Source: Paraburkholderia tropica
GTDB taxonomy: Bacteria > Pseudomonadota > Gammaproteobacteria > Burkholderiales > Burkholderiaceae
Assembly (NCBI RefSeq): GCF_914484835.1
Contig: NZ_CAJZAR010000031.1
Coordinates: 124,001-188,000 of the forward strand
Direction of reading: 5' to 3'
DNA: 64,000 nucleotides
The notes under the pieces were generated by a model. That model ran no database searches, was not told where the DNA came from, and saw only the letters and a program-made list of their open reading frames with translations. Positions 8,263-16,794 of the stretch are shown piece by piece; positions within the stretch are counted from its first letter, which is position 1, and each line of letters begins with the position of its first letter. Made by a program: the position numbers and the translations under genes.

Positions 8263-8669
8263 GGTTGAGCGATGTCGGTGAGCGCGCAGGTGGTGCACGC
8301 GCAAGGCGGCCTATTCTACTAGAGCATGGCGCGCGCGCAGGGCGGGCACATTGCTGACGCATCGCGGCGCGCGCGGCTGGTGCATGCCGCACTCATGCGC
8401 GGGCGCGATGCATCACGCAAGGGACGTCCGGTGTGTTTTGCGTGCACGCGCGCATGCCGTGTCAATCGCTGACGCGGCAATCATTGCCATCGTGCGCAAA
8501 TCCGGTGCCAGCGTGTGTTGTAGGCCAATGTGGTGCCGATGTGGTGCGGATGTGCGCTGCTGCGCACCTGTCGCTAACCTGGCGTTTTCCAGGCCTTGCA
8601 TGTCGAATTGCGGCGCACCATGATGCAGGTACGACCTGCGTTTTCGCGTGGGTTTTGGGGGAATCGATC
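8263..8669. other. Intergenic region between divergent genes
   Basis: These 407 bp should contain the promoters of the minus-strand ABC operon and the plus-strand stress protein. I see no clear -35/-10 pair. The only structure is a three-copy imperfect 11-bp tandem repeat at 8528-8560 (ATGTGGTGCCG, ATGTGGTGCGG, ATGTGCGCTGC). Open frames here lack coding character. Confidence 0.5.
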
Positions 8670-9140
8670 ATGGCGAGCTACAAGAAAATCCTGCTCTGTT
8701 ACGACGGCTCGCGCGAAGGCCGCAAGGCGCTGCGTTGCGGGGCCGATCTGGCCTTGGATCTGCAAGCCGAGACGCATCTGCTCTCGGTGGTGGACATGCG
8801 CTCGACCATCGCCCAGAGCGCGGGCCTGTTGACCGATGTGGCGTGCGGCCGCTTCGAAGAAACGGCGCGCGAGATTCTCCAGGAAGGCGTCGACTGGCTC
8901 ACCGAGCGCGGCGTGCGCGCGCAGGGCCATTTTGCATTCGGTCATCCGATCGACGAGATCGCGAATCTCGCCAACGAACTGAATGCCGATCTCGTGGTGG
9001 TGGGGCATCGCTGCCGCACGGGTCTGTCGCGCTGGTGGATGGGCGCGGGCAATACGCCGCTGCTCGATCGCGTGTCGTGCAGCATTCTCGTGGCGTGTTC
9101 GTCGCCTGCTGAAGACAAGCAGCAGCAAGCGGCCGCGTAG
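8670..9140 (+). CDS. Universal stress protein (UspA family)
   Basis: A 156-residue single-domain UspA protein. It opens KKILLCYDGSREGRKAL and ends with the nucleotide-binding signature region DLVVVGHRCRTGLSRWWMGAGNTPLLDRVSCSILV. The classic ATP-binding pattern G-2x-G-9x-G-S/T is only partly met: the second Gly-rich part reads GAGNTPLLDRVSC, so ATP binding is uncertain. These cytosolic proteins act in stress survival. The ATG at 8670 fits the family N-terminus; the frame extends upstream without family similarity. Confidence 0.92.
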   Translation: MASYKKILLCYDGSREGRKALRCGADLALDLQAETHLLSVVDMRSTIAQSAGLLTDVACGRFEETAREILQEGVDWLTERGVRAQGHFAFGHPIDEIANLANELNADLVVVGHRCRTGLSRWWMGAGNTPLLDRVSCSILVACSSPAEDKQQQAAA

Positions 9141-9303
9141 CGGCGCGCGCGTTTGCGAGTTTTTTGCTTCGTTTTTTGCGTCGCTTGTCTGCTAGTCGTG
9201 CTCAACCCGCGCCGGACCGGCCTGCGCTTCGCGCGTGGCCTGTCCGGCGCGTGGTGATTTCAATGCCGACGATCACGCTGATCCCGCCGGGACGCGCGAT
9301 CGA

Positions 9304-10032
9304 TCAATCCGGCGCGTCCGCGCCGCTTCCCGAATCGGGCTCGTTCAATTCCACCGCCGCGAGCTTCCACGAGAACAGGCCATGCCGTTGCAAGATCGCG
9401 GCATAGCGCTCGCTGTGCGCGCTGCGTTGCAATGTCACCGCGAATTCGTTGAGGCTGCGATAACCCGCGGCGGCTTGCGCGCGCGGTTGAGGTTGCGCGG
9501 ACTCGGCCGGTGCGTTCGGATTCGCGGGCGTTGCGTTTTGCGGCGTATTTTGCGGCGCGCCCTGTGACGGCGACGCAGGCGAAGAAGCCGGCGGCGGCGC
9601 GGCAGGCTGCTCGCCGGGCTTGCCGGTGGGCGGCATGCCGTTGAGCAGCGCGGCTACGCCTTCGGGCGTGGCGTAGGCGTCGACGAGCGGCCCGATCAAC
9701 GCCGAACCGATCACTGCGCCAAACAGCAGCAGCGGATTACTGCTGTGCTCGGCCTGAATGCGCCGCTGCAGCATTTCCCCGGCTTGTTGTTTGAGACTCG
9801 CGCGCAACGCCGGGTAATCGACGTATTCGCTCAAGGCGGCCGCGTCGCGCGCGTCGGCGGCCTGTTTGAGGTGGTTGAGCGCGATATACGGCGAGGCGTA
9901 GCCGTACCCGAGCGCGGCCACGACGGCCACCGCCGCAACGGCGATGGTGACGGGCTTCTTCCAGTTCGAGGGTTGGCTGGCGGTATTGCGTGCGGAGTTG
10001 CGTGAAGCGTTGGGCGTTTTCGTGTCGGTCAT
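9304..10032 (-). CDS. DUF2939-type membrane-anchored protein
   Basis: A 242-residue protein with one transmembrane helix (residues ~27-48, VTIAVAAVAVVAALGYGYASPYIA) followed by ALNHLKQAADARDAAALSEYVDYPALRASLKQQ. This pattern of a signal anchor, then SPY-A-..L..A...D...L...VD...LR.SLK, is characteristic of DUF2939 proteins. A Pro/Ala/Gln-rich linker (residues ~140-190) precedes a C-terminal part containing SERYAAILQRHGLFSWKLAAVEL. DUF2939 proteins are periplasm-facing and uncharacterised. No operon partner is evident. Confidence 0.8.
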   Translation of the reverse strand: MTDTKTPNASRNSARNTASQPSNWKKPVTIAVAAVAVVAALGYGYASPYIALNHLKQAADARDAAALSEYVDYPALRASLKQQAGEMLQRRIQAEHSSNPLLLFGAVIGSALIGPLVDAYATPEGVAALLNGMPPTGKPGEQPAAPPPASSPASPSQGAPQNTPQNATPANPNAPAESAQPQPRAQAAAGYRSLNEFAVTLQRSAHSERYAAILQRHGLFSWKLAAVELNEPDSGSGADAPD

Positions 10033-10174
10033 CGGGGGCAGGTGCGCCGCGCGAGCGGTGCGATCATGGAATCAGAGCTTCGATCTGAATGTTGACCGCG
10101 CTCGCGCCAAAACGATCCCCACACCTGCAAGAACCTCCGCCGACACGTCATTTCCCATTGCCTGACTTCGTGCC

Positions 10175-10537
10175 TTACTTCGCGAGCGCCGCCGCAGGCA
10201 GATCGCTTTGCTGCTCGGCGATGCAGCGGTCGAGTGCGCGGCACACCGCGTCCATCGTGCCGACCATGATGAGGCGCGACGGGCCGTGATAGACACGCAC
10301 CGGCGCGCGGCGGTCCGGCTGTTCCGTATTCAGCGTGCTGTTGAGCGACACACGCGCGAAAGCCGGCTGCGCCGAGGGCAGGGGCGGCAGTTCGGGCGTT
10401 TCCAGCTTCTCGAAAAGCGAGCCATTGAGCGCGGCCGCCGAGGCGCGCGCGTCACGCATTGCGCACGAGGCGATTCCGCGCAGATGGCGCAGACGGCCGA
10501 ATTGACGGAAGGGCAGCAGGCGGGCAAGGCGTTCCAT
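10175..10537 (-). CDS. Hypothetical protein downstream of lexA
   Basis: A 120-residue protein of unknown family, with an Arg-rich N-terminus (MERLARLLPFRQFGRLRHLR) and a C-terminal segment RVYHGPSRLIMVGTMDAVCRALDRCIAEQ that looks like a small alpha/beta fold. GGAGAG lies upstream of the ATG at 10537. It starts 65 bp after the lexA stop on the same strand with no terminator between, so it may be co-transcribed with lexA and SOS-induced. Its position resembles that of SOS inhibitor genes (sulA-type) in some bacteria, but I see no SulA similarity. Confidence 0.7.
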   Translation of the reverse strand: MERLARLLPFRQFGRLRHLRGIASCAMRDARASAAALNGSLFEKLETPELPPLPSAQPAFARVSLNSTLNTEQPDRRAPVRVYHGPSRLIMVGTMDAVCRALDRCIAEQQSDLPAAALAK

Positions 10538-10602
10538 GACTCTCTCCAGAGAAGTGCGCTAACAGGCGCAAAACCGGCGCTTAACGGCGCGCGGATGGAT
10601 TC

Positions 10603-11253
10603 TTAGAATTCGGTGGGACGGATCAGACCCACGGCAATGCCTTCGAGCGCGAAGTCGGCGCTGCCGGCCTCGACGAAGATGTTGTCGTAGTCGGGGTTCT
10701 CCGCGATCAGCTCGATGCCGTTGGGCTGGCGCTTCAGACGCTTCACGGTCACGTCGTCGCCGAGACGCGCGACGATGATCTGGCCGTCTTTCGCTTCCGC
10801 CTTCTTCTGCACGGCGAGCAGGTCGCCGTCGAGGATGCCGGCGTCGCGCATCGAGAGGCCGCGCACCTTCAGCAGATAGTCGGGGCGGCTCGAGAACAGC
10901 GCCGGGTCGCAGGCGTAGTTCTGGGAGATATGTTCCTGCGCGAGGATCGGGCTGCCTGCCGCGACGCGGCCGACCAGCGGCAGCGAGAGCTGCATGATGC
11001 TGGCGTGCGGCAGCGTGAACTGGTGCGGCAGGTCGTCGGGGCCGGGCATCAGACGGATGCCGCGCGAGGCGCCCGCCGCCAGCTCGATCACACCCTTGCG
11101 CGCCAGCGCGCGCAGATGTTCTTCCGCCGAGTTGGCCGAGCTGAAGCCCAGTTCGGCGGCAATCTCGGCGCGCGTGGGCGGAAAGCCGGTGCGCTCGATC
11201 GCGCGGCGGATCAGATCGAAAACCTGCTGCTGTCGTGCGGTGAGTTTGGTCAT
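10603..11253 (-). CDS. lexA: SOS response repressor LexA
   Basis: A 216-residue LexA. The N-terminal winged helix (residues 1-70, [34 protein letters not shown]) binds SOS boxes. The self-cleavage site is Ala99-Gly100 (RVAAGSP), and the Ser/Lys dyad is Ser134 (GLSMRDAGI) and Lys171 (VTVKRL). RecA filaments on ssDNA stimulate autoproteolysis and derepress DNA-repair genes. Two CTGT-N8-ACAG boxes lie directly upstream, showing autoregulation. The start at 11253 gives the canonical [10 protein letters not shown]-terminus. Confidence 0.98.
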   Translation of the reverse strand: MTKLTARQQQVFDLIRRAIERTGFPPTRAEIAAELGFSSANSAEEHLRALARKGVIELAAGASRGIRLMPGPDDLPHQFTLPHASIMQLSLPLVGRVAAGSPILAQEHISQNYACDPALFSSRPDYLLKVRGLSMRDAGILDGDLLAVQKKAEAKDGQIIVARLGDDVTVKRLKRQPNGIELIAENPDYDNIFVEAGSADFALEGIAVGLIRPTEF

Positions 11254-11260
11254 GTCGACA

Positions 11261-11276
11261 CTGTATGTTTGAACAG
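11261..11276. promoter_or_regulatory. SOS box 1 of lexA
   Basis: CTGTATGTTTGAACAG fits the CTGT-N8-ACAG LexA box. It sits 7 bp upstream of the lexA start codon. Confidence 0.88.
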
Positions 11277-11280
11277 GTAA

Positions 11281-11296
11281 CTGTATTTTTATACAG
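11281..11296. promoter_or_regulatory. SOS box 2 of lexA
   Basis: CTGTATTTTTATACAG is a near-consensus LexA box. It lies 20 bp centre to centre from box 1, two helical turns away on the same face, a layout that favours cooperative binding. Confidence 0.92.
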
Positions 11297-11308
11297 TATT
11301 CGCCGCTT

Positions 11309-11325
11309 TTCAAGTGTTACTTGAA
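11309..11325. promoter_or_regulatory. 17-bp palindrome in the lexA-sbp intergenic region
   Basis: TTCAAGT-GTT-ACTTGAA is a perfect 7-bp inverted repeat with a 3-nt spacer. It does not fit the SOS box. It may be an operator for an unidentified regulator of lexA or the divergent sulfate operon. Confidence 0.4.
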
Positions 11326-11441
11326 CTTTGTCGTTTGGGTGCCGCCACAGCAGCGTTTCCGGGCGATCCGACGGACGAAAACTCGCTCCAACGTCCGATT
11401 CCTCCGCCCTTACCACTTTTGCGTATTAAAGAATGAAAAAA

Positions 11442-11460
11442 CATCATTTTTAATAATGTA
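11442..11460. promoter_or_regulatory. AT-rich dyad upstream of the sulfate operon, possible CysB-type site
   Basis: ACATCATTTTTAATAATGT is a 19-bp dyad (ACATyATT-ttt-AATrATGT, one mismatch). It is embedded in the only AT-rich segment before sbp and includes a possible -10 (TAATAAT). CysB binds AT-rich sites just upstream of sulfate genes, and a CysB-type regulator is encoded at the end of this cluster. Both promoter and operator assignments are inference. Confidence 0.45.
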
Positions 11461-11521
11461 AGCGGATCGCTAGACTGGCCTCCATCGATCGCAGCACCAC
11501 ACGACAAAACGGAGAAAGTGG

Positions 11522-12568
11522 ATGAATCAAGGCAATACGGGGCGCGCAGGCTGGCTGACAACGCTGGCGGCAAAACTGGTCATCGGCGTTGCACCGCTCG
11601 TCGGCATGGTGGCGATGGCGCCGGCTGCGCACGCAGATACGTCGCTGCTGAACGTTTCCTACGATCCGACGCGCGAGCTGTATCAGGAGATCAACGAAGC
11701 CTTCATCAAGCAGTGGAAGGGCAAGACGGGCGAGACGCTCACCATCAAGCAGTCGCACGGTGGCTCGGGCGCGCAGGCGCGCTCGGTGCTCGACGGTCTG
11801 CAAGCCGACGTCGTGACGCTGGCGCTGGCCTGGGACATCGACGCGCTCGCCAACAAGGGCATCGTCGCCAAGGACTGGCAAAAGCGCCTGCCCGACAACG
11901 CGTCGCCGTACACCTCGACCATCGTGTTTCTGGTGCGCAAGGGCAATCCCAAGCACATCAAGGACTGGGATGACCTGACGAAGCCGGGCGTGTCGATCGT
12001 CACGCCGAATCCGAAGACCTCGGGCGGCGCGCGCTGGAACTACCTCGCGGCCTGGGCCTACGCCGAACATCAGCCGGGCGGCAACGACCAGAAGGCCAAG
12101 GAGTTCGTGACGAAGCTCTACAAGAATGCGGGCGTGCTCGATTCGGGCGCGCGCGGCGCGACCACGAGCTTCGTGCAGCGCGGCATCGGCGACGTGCTGA
12201 TCGCCTGGGAAAACGAGGCCTTCCTGTCGCTCAAGGAATTCGGTCCGGACAAGTTCGAGATCGTGGTGCCGTCGGTGAGCATTCTGGCCGAGCCGCCCGT
12301 CGCCGTGGTCGACAAGGTCGTGGACAAGAAGGGCACGCGCAAGCAGGCCGAGGCGTATCTGCAGTTCCTCTATAGCGAGGAAGGCCAGGAAATCGCCGCG
12401 AAGAACTTCTACCGTCCGCGTTCGGACAAGGTGCCGGCGGCGCTCACGGCGAAGTTCCCGAAGCTCAAGCTCTACACGGTGGACGACACCTTCGGCGGCT
12501 GGACCAATGCGCAGAAGACGCATTTCGCGGATGGCGGCGTGTTCGACTCGATCTACCAGCCGCAATAA
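11522..12568 (+). CDS. sbp: Periplasmic sulfate-binding protein
   Basis: A 348-residue sulfate ABC transporter substrate-binding protein. A signal peptide (residues 1-38, ending PAAHA) precedes [20 protein letters not shown] and the ligand motifs [32 protein letters not shown], all hallmarks of Sbp/Cys[18 protein letters not shown] is also typical. It delivers sulfate (or thiosulfate) to CysTWA, encoded directly downstream. A GGAGAAAG Shine-Dalgarno precedes the ATG. The AT-rich dyad upstream suggests CysB control during sulfur limitation. Confidence 0.97.
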   Translation: MNQGNTGRAGWLTTLAAKLVIGVAPLVGMVAMAPAAHADTSLLNVSYDPTRELYQEINEAFIKQWKGKTGETLTIKQSHGGSGAQARSVLDGLQADVVTLALAWDIDALANKGIVAKDWQKRLPDNASPYTSTIVFLVRKGNPKHIKDWDDLTKPGVSIVTPNPKTSGGARWNYLAAWAYAEHQPGGNDQKAKEFVTKLYKNAGVLDSGARGATTSFVQRGIGDVLIAWENEAFLSLKEFGPDKFEIVVPSVSILAEPPVAVVDKVVDKKGTRKQAEAYLQFLYSEEGQEIAAKNFYRPRSDKVPAALTAKFPKLKLYTVDDTFGGWTNAQKTHFADGGVFDSIYQPQ

Positions 12569-12616
12569 GCGAAGCCGCAGTTTAGTAACAGCAGCACCGA
12601 CGTAACGATAAAAACA

Positions 12617-12643
12617 AGGCGCGCCCAACGAGGCGCGCCTTTC
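12617..12643 (+). terminator. Hairpin between sbp and cysT (attenuator or mRNA stabiliser)
   Basis: AGGCGCGCC and GGCGCGCCT form a 9-bp stem with a 6-nt loop, followed only by TTC. It sits between the abundant binding-protein gene and its transporter genes, where partial termination or 3'-end protection would give more Sbp than permease. Confidence 0.6.
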
Positions 12644-12682
12644 GGCGCAAGACAACGCGCAACCCATGTGAAGAGATACAGC

Positions 12683-13603
12683 ATGACGACGTTCCGATTA
12701 CGCAAGCCAGGCGCGCTGCCGGGATTCGGCGTGACGCTCGGCATCACCGTGGCTTATCTGAGCCTCGTGGTGCTGATCCCGCTCGCCGCCACCTTTCTGA
12801 AGACCGCCACGCTCGACTGGGCGCAGTTCGTGCGCGCCGTGTGGTCGCCGCGCGTGATCGCGTCGTACCGCCTGACGTTTACCGCCGCGCTCGGTGGCGC
12901 GCTCATCAACGCGGTGTTCGGCTTTCTGCTCGCGTGGGTGCTGGTGCGCTACCCGTTCCCGTTCAAGCGCGTGATCGATGCGCTCGTCGATCTGCCGTTC
13001 GCGCTGCCGACTTCCGTGGCGGGCATTTCGCTCGCGGCCGTGTACGCGGGCAACGGCTGGATCGGTCAATATCTTCAGCCGCTCGGCCTCAAGATCGCGT
13101 TCACGCCGCTCGGCGTGCTGGTCGCGCTGACCTTTATCGGCTTGCCCTTTGTGGTGCGCACGGTGCAGCCCGTGCTCGAAGAGTTCGAGCGCGAGCAGGA
13201 AGAGGCGGCCGCGTGCCTCGGCGCGTCGCGCTGGCTGACGTTCCGCCGCGTCGTGCTGCCCGCTGCGTTTCCCGCGCTGCTGACCGGTTTCGCGCTCTCG
13301 TTCGCGCGCGCGCTGGGCGAGTACGGTTCGGTCATCTTCATCGCGGGCAACGTGCCGATGAAGTCGGAAATCACCTCGCTGCTGATCATCACGAAGCTCG
13401 AGCAATACGACTACGCAGGCGCGACGGCGCTGGCCGTGGTGATGCTCTGCGTGTCGTTCGTGATGCTGCTGCTGATCAATACGTTGCAGTGGTACCTGCA
13501 ACGCCGCACGAGCCGCGGTGGCGGCGCGCCGCGTGCGCCGAATGCGCCGAATGCCACCGCCACCACGCAAACTACGCAAGCCGTCGCCGGAGGTGCGCAA
13601 TGA
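12683..13603 (+). CDS. cysT: Sulfate ABC transporter permease CysT (CysU)
   Basis: A 306-residue permease with six membrane helices. The EAA loop region reads [37 protein letters not shown], and the family segment [25 protein letters not shown] is present. It forms a heterodimer with CysW in the inner membrane. The start is the ATG at 12683 ([10 protein letters not shown]); an in-frame GTG lies 15 bp earlier. Its stop overlaps the cysW start by 4 bp, indicating translational coupling. Confidence 0.96.
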   Translation: MTTFRLRKPGALPGFGVTLGITVAYLSLVVLIPLAATFLKTATLDWAQFVRAVWSPRVIASYRLTFTAALGGALINAVFGFLLAWVLVRYPFPFKRVIDALVDLPFALPTSVAGISLAAVYAGNGWIGQYLQPLGLKIAFTPLGVLVALTFIGLPFVVRTVQPVLEEFEREQEEAAACLGASRWLTFRRVVLPAAFPALLTGFALSFARALGEYGSVIFIAGNVPMKSEITSLLIITKLEQYDYAGATALAVVMLCVSFVMLLLINTLQWYLQRRTSRGGGAPRAPNAPNATATTQTTQAVAGGAQ

Positions 13604-14571
13604 GCACGAATGCACGCCGTATTCCGGCAGGCCGTCCGAACCCCGTGACCGAAGCGCCGTGGGTGCGCTGGCTGCTCACGGGCATCGCGCTGGCCTTTCT
13701 CGCGCTGTTTCTCGTGGTGCCGCTCGTCGCGGTGTTCTGGCAGGCGCTCTCGAAGGGCATCGGCTTCTATTTCGAATCGCTCGCCGATCCCGACGCGCTC
13801 GCCGCCATCAAGCTCACGCTGATCACGGCCGCGATCGCGGTGCCGCTCAATCTGGGCTTCGGTCTCGCCGCGTCGTGGGCGATCGCGAAGTTCGATTTTC
13901 GCGGCAAGGCGCTGCTGACCACGCTGATCGACTTGCCGTTCTCGGTCTCGCCGGTGATCTCGGGTCTCGTCTACGTGCTGATGTTCGGTGCGCAAGGCTG
14001 GTTCGGTCCGTGGCTCGAAGACCATAACGTGCAGATCATTTTCGCGGTGCCGGGCATCGTGCTCGCGACGATTTTCGTGACGTTCCCGTTCGTCGCGCGC
14101 GAACTGATTCCGCTGATGCAGGCGCAAGGCACCGACGAAGAAGAAGCCGCGCATGTGCTGGGCGCGTCGGGCTGGCAGATGTTCCGCCGCGTGACGCTGC
14201 CGAATATCCGCTGGGGCCTGCTGTACGGCGTGATTCTCTGCAACGCGCGCGCGATGGGCGAGTTCGGCGCGGTTTCGGTGGTCTCGGGCCACATTCGCGG
14301 CCAGACCGACACCATGCCGCTGCACGTCGAGATTCTCTACAACGAATACAACTTCGCGGCGGCTTTTGCCGTGGCGTCGCTGCTCGCGCTGCTCGCGCTC
14401 GTGACGCTGGGCCTCAAGCTGCTCGCGGAACGCCATATGTCCGCCGAACTGCGCGACGACGACGTGCCGGCCTTCGCCGGTCCGCCGCCCGCATCGACGG
14501 CCACTCATACGCATTCGCAACCCGCGCCCCGCACCGGCGCCGCGCGTCAATCGCTGCAACAGGAGCTGTAA
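13600..14571 (+). CDS. cysW: Sulfate ABC transporter permease CysW
   Basis: A 323-residue permease with six membrane helices after a short N-terminal tail. The EAA loop is [35 protein letters not shown], and [32 protein letters not shown] is diagnostic of CysW. The C-terminus (residues ~285-323) is a polar Pro/Ala/His-rich tail unlike the core family. The ATG overlaps the cysT stop (ATGA), and cysA begins 2 bp after the stop. Confidence 0.96.
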   Translation: MSTNARRIPAGRPNPVTEAPWVRWLLTGIALAFLALFLVVPLVAVFWQALSKGIGFYFESLADPDALAAIKLTLITAAIAVPLNLGFGLAASWAIAKFDFRGKALLTTLIDLPFSVSPVISGLVYVLMFGAQGWFGPWLEDHNVQIIFAVPGIVLATIFVTFPFVARELIPLMQAQGTDEEEAAHVLGASGWQMFRRVTLPNIRWGLLYGVILCNARAMGEFGAVSVVSGHIRGQTDTMPLHVEILYNEYNFAAAFAVASLLALLALVTLGLKLLAERHMSAELRDDDVPAFAGPPPASTATHTHSQPAPRTGAARQSLQQEL

Positions 14572-14573
14572 TC

Positions 14574-15632
14574 ATGGGCATCACCGTCAGCAATCTGCAC
14601 AAGCGCTTCGGCGACTTCACCGCACTCGACAACGTCTCGCTCGACTTTCCGGCCGGCGAACTGGTCGCCTTGCTCGGACCGTCGGGCTGCGGCAAGACCA
14701 CGCTGCTGCGCGTGATCGCGGGCCTCGAATACGCCGATGAAGGCCAGGTCGTGCTGCAAGGCCAGGACGTGGGCGAGGTGGGCGCGCGCGAGCGTCAGGT
14801 GGGCTTCGTGTTCCAGCATTACGCGCTGTTCCGTCACATGACGGTGTTCGAGAACGTGGCGTTCGGCCTGCGCGTGAAGCCGCGCAACGAGCGTCCGTCG
14901 GAAGCCGTTATTCGCGAGAAGGTGCATGAACTGCTCAAGCTCGTGCAGCTCGACTGGCTCGCGCAGCGCTATCCGTCCGAGCTGTCGGGCGGCCAGCGTC
15001 AGCGTATCGCGCTGGCGCGCGCGCTCGCCGTGGAGCCGAAGGTGCTGCTGCTCGACGAGCCGTTCGGCGCGCTCGACGCGAAGGTGCGCAAGGAACTGCG
15101 CGGCTGGCTGCGCCGTCTGCACGACGATCTGCATATCTCGACCATCTTCGTCACGCACGATCAGGAAGAGGCGCTCGAAGTGGCCGATCGCATCGTCGTG
15201 ATGAATCACGGTCACGTGGAGCAGGTGGGCAGCCCGCAGGACGTCTACGATCATCCGCAGACGGCGTTCGTCTACGAGTTCCTCGGCGCGGCGAACCGTC
15301 TGCGCGGCAGCGTGAACGCAAGCGGTTTCGTCGCCGATGGCGCGGCGCAGCCGATCTCGGTGCAGGCGGGCTTCGAAGGTCCGGCGCTCGCCTATGTGCG
15401 TCCGCACGATCTGGTGCTGCATCGCGACGCGGCGCAGCATCGCGACGGCATCGTCGTCGACGTGCGGCGCGTGGTGACGCTGGGCGGTTCGGTGCGCGTG
15501 GAGCTTGAAAGCCGCACGGGCGGCGCGCTCGAAGCGCAGCTCGACCGCGAGGCCTGGCGCGCGCTCGATCTTTCGGTCGGCGACGGCGTGACGGCGGTGC
15601 CGCGCGGTTTGCGCGTATTCCCGGCGCAATGA
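14574..15632 (+). CDS. cysA: Sulfate/thiosulfate ABC transporter ATPase CysA
   Basis: A 352-residue ATPase that powers CysTW. Walker A is GPSGCGKTT (residues ~38-46), the signature [15 protein letters not shown], Walker [30 protein letters not shown], and the switch His lies in [11 protein letters not shown]. The C-terminal ~110 residues form the TOBE-like regulatory domain. The segment [32 protein letters not shown] is typical of CysA. It is the last structural gene of the sbp-cysTWA operon. Confidence 0.97.
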   Translation: MGITVSNLHKRFGDFTALDNVSLDFPAGELVALLGPSGCGKTTLLRVIAGLEYADEGQVVLQGQDVGEVGARERQVGFVFQHYALFRHMTVFENVAFGLRVKPRNERPSEAVIREKVHELLKLVQLDWLAQRYPSELSGGQRQRIALARALAVEPKVLLLDEPFGALDAKVRKELRGWLRRLHDDLHISTIFVTHDQEEALEVADRIVVMNHGHVEQVGSPQDVYDHPQTAFVYEFLGAANRLRGSVNASGFVADGAAQPISVQAGFEGPALAYVRPHDLVLHRDAAQHRDGIVVDVRRVVTLGGSVRVELESRTGGALEAQLDREAWRALDLSVGDGVTAVPRGLRVFPAQ

Positions 15633-15669
15633 GCGGCGCAATCAGCTCAATCAGCATAATCGGCGCAAC

Positions 15670-15691
15670 GATGCGCGGCGTGCCGCGCATC
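15670..15691 (+). terminator. Hairpin after cysA
   Basis: GATGCGCGGC-GT-GCCGCGCATC is a near-perfect 22-bp palindrome between cysA and the regulator gene. It has no T-run, so it may be a weak terminator or only a processing stem. Confidence 0.45.
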
Positions 15692-15740
15692 CACTACACT
15701 AAAAAACGTCAATAAACGGTCGGCAGTCGGAGAGAAGAAC

Positions 15741-16667
15741 ATGAATTTTCAGCAGTTGCGTTTCGTGCGCGAGGCCGTGCGGCAGAACATGAACCTGACC
15801 GAAGTGGCGAACGTGCTCTACACGTCGCAGTCGGGCGTCTCGAAGCAGATCAAGGATCTGGAGGACGAGCTGGGCGTCGACATCTTCATTCGACGCGGCA
15901 AGCGCCTCACGGGTCTCACGGAGCCGGGCAAGGCCGTGCATCAGCTGATCGAGCGCATGCTGCTCGACGCGGAGAACCTGCGCCGCGTGGCGCGCCAGTT
16001 CGCCGATCAGGACAGCGGCCACCTCGTCGTGGCGACGACCCACACGCAGGCGCGTTATGCGCTGCCGAAGGTCGTGCACCAGTTCCGCGAAGTGTTTCCG
16101 AAGGTGCATCTGGCGCTGCGTCAGGGCAATCCGCAGCAGATCGCGCAGATGATCATCAACGGCGAGGCCGATATCGGCATCTCGACCGAGGCGCTCGACC
16201 GCTTCCCCGATATCGTGACGTTCCCGTGCTATTCGTGGCATCACGTGGTGGTCGTGCCGAAGACGCACCCGCTCGTGGGCCGCGAGAATTTCACGCTCGA
16301 AGACGTCTCCGAATATCCGATCATCACCTATGACCAGGACTTCACGGGCCGCTCGCACATCGACCAGGCGTTCGCGAAAGCGGGCGTGGTGCCCGACGTG
16401 GTGCTGACCGCCATCGATGCGGACGTGATCAAGACCTATGTCGAACTCGGCATGGGCGTGGGCGTGGTGGCGGCGATGGCCTACGATCCGAAGCGCGACA
16501 GCGAACTCGTGGCGCTCGACACCCAGCATCTGTTCGAGGCGAGCACGACGCGCGTGGGTCTGCGCAAGGGCGCGTTCCTGCGTCAGTACGCGTACAGGCT
16601 GATCGAGATGTTCGCGCCGCAACTGACCGAGCAGCAGATCGCGAGCCAGTTGCGCGAAGTGGTGTGA
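15741..16667 (+). CDS. cysB: CysB/Cbl-type LysR regulator of sulfur assimilation
   Basis: A 308-residue LysR regulator with an N-terminal winged HTH (MNFQQLRFVREAVRQNMNLTEVANVLYTSQSGVSKQIKDLEDELGVDIF, diagnostic of CysB/Cbl) and a C-terminal effector domain (TTHTQARYALPKVVHQF, GEADIGISTEALDRFPDIV, TYDQDFTGRSHID). CysB activates sulfate transport and cysteine genes in response to N-acetylserine, O-acetylserine or sulfide. Its place right after sbp-cysTWA supports that role. Cbl, the paralogue for alternative sulfur sources, cannot be excluded from sequence alone. Confidence 0.93.
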   Translation: MNFQQLRFVREAVRQNMNLTEVANVLYTSQSGVSKQIKDLEDELGVDIFIRRGKRLTGLTEPGKAVHQLIERMLLDAENLRRVARQFADQDSGHLVVATTHTQARYALPKVVHQFREVFPKVHLALRQGNPQQIAQMIINGEADIGISTEALDRFPDIVTFPCYSWHHVVVVPKTHPLVGRENFTLEDVSEYPIITYDQDFTGRSHIDQAFAKAGVVPDVVLTAIDADVIKTYVELGMGVGVVAAMAYDPKRDSELVALDTQHLFEASTTRVGLRKGAFLRQYAYRLIEMFAPQLTEQQIASQLREVV

Positions 16668-16720
16668 GGATCGGAATCGCGCGCGTTCGCCGATCATGAA
16701 CGGGCGTGCGCGAAGTCCGG

Positions 16721-16762
16721 CCATCGGGTCCGGCTATTAGACCCGGCTATTGGACCCGATGG
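16721..16762. repeat. 11-bp inverted repeat enclosing a 13-bp tandem duplication
   Basis: CCATCGGGTCC (16721-16731) and GGACCCGATGG (16752-16762) can form an 11-bp stem. The loop region holds CGGCTATTAGACC (16731-16743) followed directly by CGGCTATTGGACC (16744-16756). It lies 32 bp upstream of the asparaginase start, so it could fold in the 5' leader. Confidence 0.75.
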
Positions 16763-16794
16763 CGGCGCCGGGCGGATCGCTTAAAATCGCCGCC

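Noticed and set aside
10175-10537. SulA-type division inhibitor behind lexA
   Set aside because: Position alone suggests it; no SulA sequence features are visible, so the gene is left unnamed.
11450-12667. 405-codon antisense frame over sbp
   Set aside because: Its residue composition (Arg/His/Leu/Val-rich) is typical of the antisense of a GC3-rich gene; sbp is certain.
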